64,000 bases of DNA from Berberis thunbergii (lineage: Eukaryota; Streptophyta; Magnoliopsida; Ranunculales; Berberidaceae). The stretch's first letter is position 1; each line of letters begins with the position of its first letter. The translations under genes were made by a program, and so were the position numbers. Shown one piece after another: positions 46,191 to 57,929 of the stretch. Location: contig QNQO01005756.1 in NCBI GenBank assembly GCA_003290165.1, positions 44,675 through 108,674 on the forward strand, in the 5' to 3' direction. The notes below the pieces were generated by a model. That model was not told where the DNA came from, ran no database searches, and saw only the letters and a program-made list of their open reading frames with translations.

Positions 46191-46914
46191 TTGTTCATGT
46201 TCATAGTTAATTAATAATAATATAAAATTAACTACTTTAGCATAATTTTTTTTAAAATTTAAACAATACATAAAAAAAGTATACAAATACCAATTACTAA
46301 ACAAAACTCCATCTAATCTATAATGGGAGAAAATAGATCCAACAAGCTACTTTGTAACATAAAATATAAATATATGGGGGACAAAATCAAATTGGTGTAT
46401 TAAAGTTAAGGACAAAATTTTATTTCAAATGTAAAGTTATATGTTTATAAAAAAATTTGGATTATTTGTGATTTGTCCCCTATAAAAAATAGCTAATTAG
46501 AGGTTACCCCTAACATTAATCATTATTGCATTTCCTCAGGACTAATAGTCAACGTGTATTGACTATCAAAAGGCTTTTGTTGATTACCAAAATTCCCTTC
46601 AAACAATAATCCATAGATGAACCTTGAGATACAAACATGTATCTTTAGGAAAAATTCATGGGTCAAAATTTTCTTATATCTCAAGAAAATTCCTATGAAT
46701 AAACATAAAGAGGGAGCAAAAAAAAAAGGGTTGAAGTGGGGTGGTCAGCTTCGGAGAAACGAAGAGGTGGGGCAGGAATGGAATCATTGGCGATGAAGGG
46801 TGGGCAAATAGCAAATAACACAAAAAACAAAATTTTAAAAGTCAGTGGGGGCAATTGCCCCCACTTAGATCTGTGCCTACTTCAAGCTAGTCCTAGTTTC
46901 ACCAACTCAAATTT
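46191..46914. other. unassigned AT-rich sequence
   Basis: No domain was recognised. The 86-codon ORF at 46736-46996 runs into the following MITE and is not supported. Confidence 0.45.
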
Positions 46915-46922
46915 TCAAATAT

Positions 46923-47227
46923 TAGGGTTGAAAACCAAACCGGCTCTAGTTGATTTCAAAATTTTCAAACTGAAATCGAACCGACAATTAACATAACCGA
47001 ACATCAACCGAACCAAACTAACTAAACCCGAACCGACTAATTGTTTTAAACATATTATACTAATTTTATATAAAATGTATATTGTTTATTATATATACGG
47101 GCGGTTCAATTTTGTTGGTTAAAATAACATAGAAATCGAAAATCGAACGAACCACTTCGGTTTTGAATTTTTTAAAACCGAACCGAACTCAATTAGAACC
47201 GATCGGATCGATTTTTGTTATACCCTT
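46923..47227. mobile_element. hAT-type MITE, second copy of the tagggttgaaaacc family
   Basis: 8-bp target duplication tcaaatat (46915-46922 and 47228-47235). Same left terminus and aaccgaac-rich body as 43452-43893, but shorter and more decayed at its right end. Confidence 0.82.
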
Positions 47228-47235
47228 TCAAATAT

Positions 47236-48239
47236 ATTGTCACTGTGACCAACCTTAAAGCCAAATATGTTTGATGTCATTTCAATCAATTCAAGCTTAT
47301 ATATCAAAATGCATTTGCCAAGCCAAGCAAATATCAAAACAAAAATGAATATAGATTTTGACTTAAGTCAAAGAAAAGTCTAATGTAGACTTGTGCAATT
47401 TTTTTATAATAAAAATGTCATAAAAATTTGAGATTTTCACTCCGACATGTGCTTCCTCCTCATTCTGCAAGAACAAGTGTGAACAGCGAAAAAAACACTA
47501 CCACTAGGGTCCTTCCCTTTAATCCCACATGGGAGCTATTATTCACACCGACAACTTCCTTTTACCACCCACACGCTCATTTCAAAATTTGAATCCTACT
47601 CACTACGTTCACATTTTAATAATACACCCACATACCATGAAAACATGAATTTTTGAGAAAAAAAACTAAAACTCTCTATCTCTATTTCTTTTCCGTGCAA
47701 ACTCCAACCATCTTTTTCTCCAAAATTGATTTGAGATCAGAAAGTTTTACCAAAGGAGTAGTTCAAGGTTGTTTCTGGGTCGACATTTGAATGAAAGTAG
47801 GACGGGATATTAGATATAAGACATAAAATTTTGGTTCGAAGGCACTCTTTTCTCTGTATGGACAGACTGACCAGTTTGATATTCATACCAAATTTTCACC
47901 AAAATCAGTGAGTTCTTCCCCAAACTCCATGTGTTCATGCCTCTACAACAAGATTTTCAGGTTCAAACCAACTTGTGGGTGTATTCTCGATACATTTCGC
48001 AAGGGAATCAAACCTGAAACACACCGATGAATTTTTTTTTTAAGTTTGCAACTTAAGTCGAGGATTTGAAGGTTGTAACTCAATTTTAAAACCCTAAAAT
48101 AATGCCATCTAGTTTGATAGGTTTTACTTGAGCTATCAACCAAAATCGTAGAGTTTTGATCGATAAACTCTTCAAAAAAGATGAACAAAGTTTGTTCATC
48201 TCTCCTAACCCACTTTCCCACGAAATTTTCTTGGAAAAA
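47236..48239. other. unassigned flank of element 3
   Basis: No gene recognised. A ~35-base stretch near 47527-47566 is similar, in inverted orientation, to 59045-59080 on the other side of element 3. Confidence 0.4.
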
Positions 48240-48244
48240 ATTGT

Positions 48245-49956
48245 TGATGATATACCAAACCGTCCAGTAATCTGCGCCGTACACATGTCATGATGATCTT
48301 TTCAACATAGCAAAACAGGTCTAATTGCACGCCCAATCTAGTAAAGCTCAAACAATAAGAAACCCACAAGGATGGCAATGGGGCAGATTTGGGCAAATCC
48401 ATCCCGACTCCACTGGAGTTTGCGGATCCTCGAATCCGCCCCGAATATCCGTTTATACAAATTTTCAAATACCATCCTCGCTCCGGCTAAGTTGGCGGAT
48501 ATCCGCCCTGCCCCAAATATCCATTTAAAAAATATTATTCTCAACAGATATCAACACCCTTAGGGTTTCCAGATCCTTTTGAGCCACCACTCTATTTATA
48601 ACATGAACCCAGGCATTTAGCCAATGAGTAGGTTGGCTCTGTCTTTCACCATAAATTTTGCGGTGGAACAGGTAGAGAGGAGAGATGCAGGTAGCACTAG
48701 TTTTAGCAAGTACATGTAAAAGATAGATTTGTTGAATGGAGATGCATAGTGAGAACAATGAAGCAAGAAAGGAGGAAATGGAGTAGCAATTAGAAATCAC
48801 AAAACATCATGAAAAATTCTTCACGCTCAGCTCTCGCCTAACAAGAACGATCTCTTCTAACAAGCTTACCTTCTGTCATCATGGCCAAATCCACTATGAG
48901 GACTGCGACGACAATCATAACCTCCATTATCCCTACGAGAACACTTGAAATGAGGAGGAAAATGGTGTCGATCCTGATACGGATGAGAGGCTAGGGCTTA
49001 GACAATGCTTGTAATCCCTATCCGTCTCCGTCTCCCTGAGAAACGAAGGTGATCGATTCTGATCATAAGACAGACAGATGCACAAATAGATAGATAGATA
49101 TGGATAGGTAGAAAATGTGGCAGTAATAAAATGATGTGTTGTACAATACAGGACTAGAAGGAAGAAGAGGTGGATGAGTGAGAAAAAGAAGTGAGAGAGA
49201 GTGAGAAATGAGAGGTAGGGTTAGGGGTTTTTTCTTTTTAAAGGGTAAGGGTATTTCAACAAATTTTCATACTTAAACAGATATTCGTGGGGCAGATCTG
49301 TCCAAATCCGTATCCGCTCCAAAATTCGTTCATGCACATCCAAAACAACCCCAAACGGAGAGGGTGGGGCGGATATCCGTGAAATTTTGCCCCACTATCA
49401 TCCCTAACTGATTCAGGGTCCAGGAGGATAGACCCAAACAACAACCCCCTATTAAGCCTATACGTCACATGGTTAAGCGCAATACCCGTAAGACCTAATA
49501 AAACAAGTATTTGGGAGATCGACCTAAGACGGGTAGGCTAGAAATACACTGACTCCTATCAGGAAAAAAATATCGAGTATAACTCGTGCATGTAACCTAT
49601 CATGAATGGACAACACTCAACAATGGAAGAATCCCCAGCAGATCTAGGAGCACAAGTCGTGTAGGGAAACTCTCATACATGGACGATTCCTAACAAGGAA
49701 AGGATATCCAGCAAGGTATCTTTCACTAAACTACGTTATCAAAGGCCTAGCCAAACAAAAAATCTTGCATGATAAATATGCCACGTGTTTGAGGAACAAA
49801 TGTACGCTACAAAACCCAATTTACATCATTACACATTTCTCAAGCCTTATCTGATTTAAGCATTAGAGTGCCATCGACCGCCACAACGGTGGTCATTGGC
49901 TCACTTGTGTTCCCTGTGCATGTCAAGGTCAAGGATAACAAGATTTGACACTATCA
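48245..49956 (+). repeat. 5' LTR of element 3, with insertion
   Basis: Without the insertion at about 48370-49404 the LTR would be ~680 bp, close to the 666-bp 3' LTR. Confidence 0.85.
48370..49404. mobile_element. non-autonomous TIR element inside the 5' LTR
   Basis: The left end ggatggcaatggggcagat and the reverse complement of the right end (gggatgatagtggggcaaa) form termini. Subterminal ggatatccgcccc / gaatccgcccc words occur near both ends. Absent from the 3' LTR. The interior (48550-49250) has no recognised coding sequence; the minus strand carries ttataaatag near 48591-48600. Target duplication unclear. Confidence 0.65.
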
Positions 49957-49958
49957 TT

Positions 49959-49977
49959 TTGGCATCGTCCGTGGGGA
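49959..49977 (+). other. primer binding site of element 3
   Basis: ttggcatcgtccgtgggga lies two bases after the 5' LTR, of the tggcrycgtyygtgggga type common in plant gypsy elements. Confidence 0.65.
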
Positions 49978-50032
49978 ATGGCAAAGTTCCAAAGAAAACA
50001 GTGATAACACCCTTCCATTACAATCCAGAAAG

Positions 50033-51327
50033 ATGGTAACCATGAGATCTTGCAATAATAAAGAAATCGCTAAGCCTTCGAATGCTCAAATCAGTGCAGG
50101 GTCGACAATTCTGACGGTACCGGTCCCGCGGGGAGAACAACCTCGGGCCCCACACTGGCACCAGCCATGAACGACTCTAGGATGGATCAACTGATAGCCC
50201 AAATGTAGCAAATCACACAAGCGGAGGAGATACTCACTAAGTTGAGCCCTCCACCCGCTGAAGGAAATAGGGAGCCGCAAAGAGCCCCGTCCTCAAAAGA
50301 TAATGGAGAGCGCATTCAGAAGAGTCACTATGTCCCTGTTAGCTCTCAGTGGACCAAGGGAGGAGGTGCATCCTACGGAGACCCGATGTCTAAGACTGAC
50401 AAACCTGCATCATCGCCCCCTCCGGCTTGGGGCCACCATTCTGAACATATTGTATAACCTCACCGTTCCCCCGTTCATGGATGATATCATGAATGAGCCA
50501 TTGCCAAAGAAGTTTATCCCGCCAAATATGGAGTTTTATGATGGGATAGCGGACCCGTTCAACCACTAATGTCCCTACCATCACATAATGGCACTCCATA
50601 GCCTCTCACGAAGTCTATTGACTCGTGCAGGATGCTGGCCAAAGCGTTTGTTACCCGCTTTGCCGGCAACCAATAGATCAGAAAGGGCTCACATTACCTG
50701 ATCAGTCTCAGACAGAAATCGAACGAGACATTGAGGGAATACGACACCCTTTTCAATGATGAGTTAACCCTCATTAATGGCTGCAGCGACAACACCTTGG
50801 TCACAATATTCACCTTTGGTTTGAGGAGATGACAGTTTTACAACTTCCTCACCTTGGGCCTCCTACTGACATGGCGGATTTGCTGAAGAGCTCCAAGAAA
50901 TACATCACTCTAGAGTAGATGTTGGCCGCCAAAATGGAAGGAGATGTTGGCCTCTTTCTTGTCTTTCTTTCCCAAAGACAAGAAAGACGGAAAGAAGCGA
51001 AGCGGAATGACAAGAAGCCAGACTTTGGCTGCACAAGACATGATAAACCTCCAACTTTGTCAGATCCAATCAACCTGTCCAACGTCCTTAACACTATTAA
51101 TAATTGGGGTAAGTGAAGTGGCCCACTAGACAGTGAGGAGATCCTTCCGGCAAGACAAGGACGGGTATTGTTCCTTTCACAAGGATGACAACCACAACAC
51201 TGAAGACTGTAAGAGTCTTAGAAGTGAGATTGCGTACTGGATCAAGAAGAGAAAACTCAAGGAATTCCTGAGCTTGGAAAAATACAAAATTGAGCAACGA
51301 AAAGAGAAGATATCGTCAAAGAAATAG
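50033..51327 (+). pseudogene. gag: gag of element 3
   Basis: ATG at 50033 (MVTMRSCNNKEIAKPSNAQ) matches the gag start of element 2. Readable gag-domain blocks: VPPFMDDIMNEPLPKKFIPP, MEFYDGIADPFNH, then RKGSHYLISLRQKSNETLRE and YDTLFNDELTLINGCSDN. Compared with element 2 there is a deletion after MALHS (about 50600) that removes the segment leading to the SLPPKSIDS block. The nucleic-acid-binding part YCSFHKDDNHNTEDCKSL (51165-51218) keeps a full C-x2-H-x4-H-x4-C pattern, then YWIKKRKLKEFL. Several stops and frame changes. Confidence 0.82.
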
Positions 51328-51329
51328 TA

Positions 51330-51920
51330 AAAGAAGCTCCCAACATTATATATGTCCTTCATGGGGTAGACTCGGAATGAGAGCAATTAAACAGATCCCA
51401 AAAAAAATGCTCAGTGAGATGCAAACTCAGCCCACCTACGATGACCGACAAGTAAAGTACGCATGTGTTCAGAACCCGATCCCATCGCTGACACTCATGG
51501 ATAAAGACCTCCAAGGTGTCCACACGCCTCACAATGACACATGAAGTTTTCTCAACGTCTTGTTCCTCAATACGTTTCGTAGCATGCAACTCAAATAGGA
51601 GAACTTGACACCCGCTAGTCACCCAATGATTGGGTTTAGCAGAGAGAAGTGTTTTTCTATTGGGAAAATCAGACTAATGGTAGTGTCGGGAAAGCCTCAA
51701 CTGCAAATAGTCATGTCCTTGGAGTTCATGGTGGTCGATGCCTAGTCCACCTACAACATCATCTTGGGAAGGCCTTAACTCATTCATAAGGAAACGTTAG
51801 TTTCTACTTTACACCATTGCATCAAGTACACTGCTAATTAGGTGGAAGGAACCATTCAAGGAGACCAACCGTCAACATGAGATTGCCACTACGCAGCATT
51901 GAAACAACTGGATTGTTAGC
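51330..51920 (+). pseudogene. protease remnant of element 3
   Basis: Readable as HNDT, stop, SFLNVLFLNTFRSMQLK, then HPMIGFSREKCFSIGKIRL, LEFMVVDA, YNIILGRP, TLVSTLHHCIKYTAN and DCHYAAL. The blocks align one-to-one with 27560-28105. The catalytic Asp codon is kept here but a TGA follows DT. Confidence 0.7.
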
Positions 51921-53286
51921 AATTACAGTTCGAGCCTATGGGACAAACATATCTGAACTCGGGCCCAAAGAAGTGGGAAGAATCACTCTGCATGGTTGAT
52001 GAGACTCTAGTCAGTCCGAGGGGAAGGCCCAATGTCCGCTAGCTAGATTGCCTGGGTAGTGTCACAGCAACGAAAAAGAAATGAGGAAATGGGGAGTGTT
52101 TTGGGATTACACGAGCTAGGATAAGGCTTGTCCGAAAAACAACCTCCACTTCCTCCCATGGTCGGAGTGTGAATGCCATCTCCAAACACGACCAAACTCT
52201 TACGGACCAAGACAAACTACAACAACCAAGACTCGACTAGTTAATGAGTCAGGATCCAACACTAAAAATGCATCCGTCTGTCACTTTAGTTCAATACAAA
52301 GCTAAGTAGCAACACTTCGAAAAACCGACGCACACTCTGAAAGCTGACAACTAACGAGGAACAACCTACTTGCACAAAGTTTACTTTTAAGTAACTTTCC
52401 TATCATTGGCGAAGTGTGAAATTTCATCAAGGGAGCTACACAGTCGAAGCCAGGACCATGCGCATCTCCTTCAGGGCCAAATTAACATAGTCCTCGCTCA
52501 GAGTCAAACTGTCTTATTGTTTTGATTTCTTTTCTTTTCCAGTCAAGAAGAATTGTTTGCACAAACCAATATGATACAGATTCGTTCAAGGAATAAAACA
52601 TGAATTATAGAAAACTGACTTTATTGATTACTAAGAAAGTTGTTACAAAGTTTGCCCAACTAGCTAGTATAAAAGCTTATACACCAAAAGTATCTAAGTC
52701 TGACGCAAGTATGGATCCGTTGAAACGTACGTCAAAACTTTGCTCCACCAATCGACTTCCAGAAGAGGATTCGAAAGTGAAAGCAAAAATACCCGAAGTT
52801 GGATGCAGGTATGCACTTGATATTTTGATTCGTCAATTTGCCTTGCAAGGATGATTTGAAAGTAAAAGCAAAAGTAGGTCGTGGGGATGTCCCTAAAAAA
52901 AGGGATGCCTGAGATTATGCAGAGTTAGAAACACTAGGACGTAACCCACATCCCATAGAGCTATGCTCCGCCAATATGCCTTCTTGGTTGGCATCACGTG
53001 TGAGGCTGAAGAAGTAGCAGTAAAAACAACCACCCAAAGTTGGTTGCGGGTGTTATTTCCCAGACTGGATGGCGCGAGACGACATGAGAGCACCGGAAGA
53101 TGGAAGACAAACTTGACCCCTGGGGGGAGTCCATAATCTCTTCGCAGTGTGAAAAGAAATTACGAGGTCACCCAGCAGTTACATCAACATTAAATGTCGT
53201 ACGAGAATAAGGAGGTGACGGTTCCAATTACAGCTGCACGAGTCCACATTCATTGAATTAATGGCACTCCACGCAACCCCATTAAC
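51921..53286. other. non-coding internal region of element 3, pol missing
   Basis: Stop-rich. EESLCMVDETLVS near 51991 may be the last trace of the region before RT. No RT, RNase H or integrase motif was found. The 84-codon frame at 52600 corresponds to a non-coding part of element 2 and is not supported as a gene. Confidence 0.6.
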
Positions 53287-53400
53287 TGAGGGGAGTAACC
53301 GATACTAAACTCTCTCGCAATCTACACCGTACACATGACACGATGATCTTGCCAACAGGGTCCAGACAAGCTCGTGGGCCCAAACGAGCACCTAGCCAGA
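53287..53400 (+). repeat. internal polypurine tract plus LTR-like head (element 3)
   Basis: tgaggggagtaac is followed by gatactaaac, then caatctacaccgtacacatg and cgatgatctt, closely resembling the first ~90 bases of this element's own LTR (ccagtaatctgcgccgtac, acatgtcatgatgatctt). Confidence 0.7.
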
Positions 53401-53689
53401 TTCAGCCCAAAATACAAGGAATGGCAAAATACATGCTCAATCACAAGCAGCGAAGGCCTTATGTGCCATAAAATGTAAAGCACCTGCAGAGATATACAAT
53501 AAAGCCAAGGCATTTGCCCTATTAAAGTTCTACTATTGTTCATCAAATCTGGTTGAGATTCAATATGGTCAATCTATTGTGACCCCGCTCAGGTATCAGA
53601 CTTACTAATCCGGCCCCCATATCTAGCTAATTTGCGACGTAAGCCAAGACACCCAAGTCGAACTTATAGGCTCAAGGCCACATGGTCGT

Positions 53690-54310
53690 CGAATTTGACC
53701 AAAGTTTAGTCAGTTTGACTGATGACGACAACTTCTGGGTTGCTTTAATGCCTAGTCCACCAAGAGCAAATTACGATGGCTTAGAAAGTGGGAGTCTAGT
53801 CGGCACTCAAAATACCTCATCAAGATGACTTACCAGGGATCATTGTCAAATTACAGACAATTGTTGCCGAACTCAACCAAAGTTTAGTAGTTACAACTGA
53901 TGACGATGACTTCTGGTCTGCTATAAGTTATAGTATGCCATGCACTGATGAAGATGGCTAGAAAGTTGGAGTTTAGTCAGCGCTCACAATGCCTGATCAA
54001 GATGACATGCCAGGGGTCATTGTCCAACCAAAAACAATGGTGGCCGAACCTATCAAAGTTTAGTCAGTTAAAACCGATGACGATACTTTCGGCATGATCT
54101 AAAACCTTGTCCTCTAGCAACAGACAAAGATGGTGTAGAATGTGGAAGTCCAACCAGAACTCATGAAGCATGTCTCAGGCGATTCGCCAGGATCATTGTA
54201 CAGTAACCCATGCACTTAACCAAATTTTAGTCAGACTGAAGAAGACGACTTCTGGTCTGAACTACAGCCTAGTCCACCAATAGTAGATGAAAACGACGAT
54301 GCGGAATTAA
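53690..54310 (+). repeat. tandem array of element 3 (~165-180-bp units)
   Basis: Four diverged units with landmarks gatgacgacaacttctgg (53722), gatgacgatgacttctgg (53902), gatgacgatactttcgg (54076) and gaagacgacttctgg (54239). Each is followed by agtgggagtctagtc and gccaggg.tcattgt words. Homologous to the array of element 2. Confidence 0.7.
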
Positions 54311-54810
54311 AAACATAATGAGTTCGAATGACCTATTGCCAACCAAGATATTCCCCCGCCCACAAAGTTTAGCCAACTACATGGTTTGGCCGAGACAACC
54401 TCCGAGTATCTAAAAAGTACATACCATAATTGCTTGATTTCAGAAGCAACTGCAAGATAAGCGGTCAGAACTCTATCAGATCAACTAGACGTTTTCCTGA
54501 CTCAGCAAATCTCTTGTCTAAAGACCAACACCATGGCAAGGCAACACAAAAGATCGAGCAGAAAAAGTCCAAACAGTAAAAGCACAAATTGTTACCAACA
54601 AATCACCTTCATTTGATGACCCAAAACAATACAAAGTTTTACTCTTCATCAGGAAAAAGATTCAAATGCAGTAGAACTTATGTTAGTTGGAGAAAAAATA
54701 GGGGATGGTTTTTCTCCTCGCGTACCACTGCTTTTGGCACCCTAATCTGGGTCATCTATTATTGTGATTGGTTCAAAGATTTCACCAAACTCTGCAAAGA
54801 CCACTTTTCT

Positions 54811-57030
54811 CTAACAAGAAAGATCAATTTGCATGTCTTCTTCCATCAGCTCCAATAGCTCTGAACTGGATAGTGCCCTGAGCCTTGAGAAGCTTCTCCT
54901 CATGTACCCTTGACTCAGCAAGCTCCTCGCTCTAGCTGTTCTAGTCTGCCCGACAGGGCATTCAACTTTGGAATGCTCAGTACTAAGATTGTCCTTGACT
55001 AGGCTAAGTTTATTTTGTGCCAAGAGGATTACTCTTCGTTGTTCTTTGCGCTTTTGGCAGTTGAAGTCAACATCAGCCTCTAGCTGTTGAGATCGGACAC
55101 CCACTTAGACTCCTTCTTGGCCTTTTCAATACTTAGAGCCTGCATCTCGGCATCCGCCTTGGTTGCAGTCTCATGAGCAAGTTTTAAGTCATGACGGCAC
55201 CGCCTCTGCCAATCAGATTCATGTGTTTCCAAACGGACCCTCTGAGCCTCTGATATTGTCTGCTAGGCCTCCAAATCGAACATCCAATTTAGCAATGACT
55301 CTGATCTTCCAAGTCACTTCTTCAGTGACTCTTTTTCGTGAAGAGCATTAGAATGCGACTTCTGCAAATGCGCGAAAACTCGCTCCATGGTGTATATCTC
55401 TCATGGCAGCTTCCACTCCGCCTAGTGAGACAACCTAGTTTATACGACATCCCCAACATAAGATGTTTCTGCCCCTTGTCCATAAGCTCTCCCAACATAT
55501 CCCCTTCAAGCTTAGGAGAATGATACGCCAGCATCCGATCCATGTACTAATATGCCTCCTAGAGCATAGAAATGTCATCCTCTGATGCCAGGGCTTGGTT
55601 GCTCATCTTATCGCACTGGGGGAAAATAGACCAAGTGGTGCATCTGGGTGAAGATCCATGAGACAGGAATCACGCTAGCCCCGCCTTACACGCCTTCACC
55701 GCTGAGGGGCCTCCTCCCCGCTTTCCCCTTACTCGCAATGATAGATTGTTTCCCACGACCGATTGGAAGCAATTGATGGGAAGAAGGAAGTGAACTATCT
55801 CTCAGACTCTTCGTCACCTCAATATGAGGTCGAGATCGTACGGAGAATAGTACGAGCAATGCAGAAGGGACCTTTCACCATAGGGGCGATGGCCAGGCGA
55901 CTTTTCACCAGGCTGAGGACTCTTGATCCAAGGAGGGTTCATACTTGAAATTCATCAATTTCGAATATGCCTTCTCCAAGTTGAGTAGAGAAATGGGGGC
56001 CCTTCACCTGCGCATTCTGCCTCTCGGGCACAGTAGCTTCTGTCCCAGCAAACGCAACAAGATTTTTCCTTGCAACTTTGCGCCCCTTCCTCCGAAGGGG
56101 CCGACCGCTTGGAAGTAGCTTAGATGCGGTGTGAGGCTTCTTTAAAAGCATAGATAAAGAAAGTGCCTCATTCAATTCTTCCATCCTTGTTGGGCTAGGG
56201 ACTTTAACCTTCGGGAGCTTCCTCAATTTCGAAGAAGTTCACTTTCAGGCTTTAGTTTCGGGACTCTAAAAAGTGGGAGCCTCATGCCAGTACGCCAAGA
56301 GTCCATTATGTTTGATGTTGTTAGGCAGCACGACATCCTCTATCTGCACTAGAGGCATGTCACAAAATTTATCCATCACCACTTGTTTTCGGGAGAAAGG
56401 GCATTGTTGAAAATTTCCCTACAAAAAAACACTTACAACAGTTCAGCATGTAATCAACACAAATGGGACCAAGAACATAATTGAACTCACTCAGTTGCTT
56501 GAACTTCTGTTCAATTGGGCGACAATCAAGGTCAAAATACTTCGAGTCTGCAGAAGCCATGAAGCAATACTTCTGCCAGAACTTATAGTCATCAGGCCAA
56601 CTTGCCCAAAGCAAGCTGGTGACTTCAACACACACACAACATGGTTTGTTCACCCAAGAAGAGTGAGCAATTGGATCACCCGAGGAGAAGTGAGCAATTG
56701 GATCACCATCGGAGACACTCAACATCAACATCCTTTGCCTTGATAAGAATGGCGATCACCATTCTACACCAGCTAAGCAGGCCAGAATGCAAAGGTATGC
56801 CAGGAAGCGCCAAATTTATTGATAACAGGAAAACGAATGCCCAATTGAAGCATACCTCTATGCAAGCAAAATAAATGCTTCCGGCGGAAGCAATGGCATC
56901 TGACCAACGCCTAATGTGAAGAGAAACAAATAATTAGGGATCCCATCTTCTCGCGAAGGCTCTTCAGATTTACCTCTAGGATCGAACTATCCTTGAAAAA
57001 ACTTATGGCTTTAAGCGAATAATTCATCGG
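54811..57030 (-). pseudogene. antisense ORF of element 3, homologue of the one in element 2
   Basis: Minus-strand fragments in the same order as in element 2. At 56970-56760: NYLFLFTL, then WAFVFLLSINLALPGIPLHS. At 56650-56500: WPDDYKFWQKYCFMASADSKYF, which aligns with LPDDFKFLQKYGFLASANSKYF of element 2. At 56226-55939 a basic, low-complexity segment (RPLRRKGRKVARKN). At 55543-55330: SPKLEGDMLGELMDKGQKHL, aligning with APKPEEDSLEGCIDKGLKYL. At 55104-54811 a coiled-coil-like C-terminus (KRKEQRRVILLAQNKLSLVK). Many frame changes and stops. A ~29-base direct repeat (gtgagcaattggatcacc) sits at 56662-56706. Confidence 0.7.
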
Positions 57031-57258
57031 GAAGCTGATTCAAAGCCCGCCATGAAAGAATAATACAAACTTTTGGTTACGAACAGTTGAATGAAGCCAA
57101 AATCGCGAAAAGAGAAACAACAAAATCGCTCGCATACCCAATTAATGATGTGCACAACCTGAGGAGATGATTCAGACTCAATCCACATGACTGCCGTAGT
57201 TCCTTCATGATATGACTTAATGGACCGACAAGCTGACACACAAACTTGGTAGAGTAGC

Positions 57259-57924
57259 TAATGATACACCAACCATCCAGGTAACCGCGTTGCACAACTA
57301 ATCATGATGATCTCGTCAACATAGCAAAGAGGGGCCTAATTGCTCACCTTTGGCAAAACCCAACAACACGAAGCCCACTGAGGACATGGTCCAAGTGGCT
57401 AGACCCAAACAATAGTGCTCTATAAAGCCCATAGATCACATGGTCAAGCCCAATACCTGTAAGACTTAATAAGGCAATATTTGGGGGATCGACGTTAGAT
57501 GGGCAGGGCAACAATACACTGAATCCTATTAGGAAACAAATACCAAAGTAAAGTCGGGGCCATGGAGACTTTCAGCATGGACAACACTTCACAAGAGAAG
57601 AATCCTTAATAGATCTAAGAGCACAAGTCATGTTAAGGAAATTCTTCTACATGGACAACTCCTAACAAGGAAAGGATCTCCAACAAGATATATTCCCAAG
57701 CTACACCACCAAGGGCCTAGCTGAACAGGATTCTGACATGATTAATAGGTCACAAGGTTGAGAAACAAAGGTACGTTACAAAACCCAATTTAGCATTACA
57801 CCTTTCTCAAGCCTTGTCTCGACTTAAGCATCAGAGTGCCATTGGCGCCAACAACGGTAGTCTTTAGCTCACGTGTGTTCCCTGTGCAGGTCAAGGTCAA
57901 GGCGAACATGATTTGACACCATCA
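57259..57924 (+). repeat. 3' LTR of element 3
   Basis: 666 bp, taatgatacacc to caccatca, uninterrupted. The purine tract before it is poorly preserved (ggtagagtagc). Confidence 0.88.
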
Positions 57925-57929
57925 ATTGT

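Larger units (their letters stand above)
48245..57924 (+). mobile_element. pol-less Tat-related LTR retrotransposon with antisense ORF (element 3)
   Basis: Perfect 5-bp target duplication attgt (48240-48244 and 57925-57929). LTRs 48245-49956 and 57259-57924 share t[g/a]atgatayacc starts and gatttgacac[t/c]atca ends. The 5' LTR is ~1 kb longer because of an inserted element. Internal order repeats element 2: primer site, gag, protease remnant, no RT/RNase H/integrase, internal polypurine tract with LTR-like head, ~170-bp tandem array, antisense ORF, 3' LTR. All coding parts are broken. The sequence is related to element 2 but clearly diverged, so these are two families or subfamilies. Confidence 0.9.

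Noticed and set aside
52600..52854. 84-codon ORF inside element 3
   Set aside because: The matching part of element 2 (28480-28740) is in a different, non-homologous reading; the similarity is at DNA level, as in non-coding sequence.
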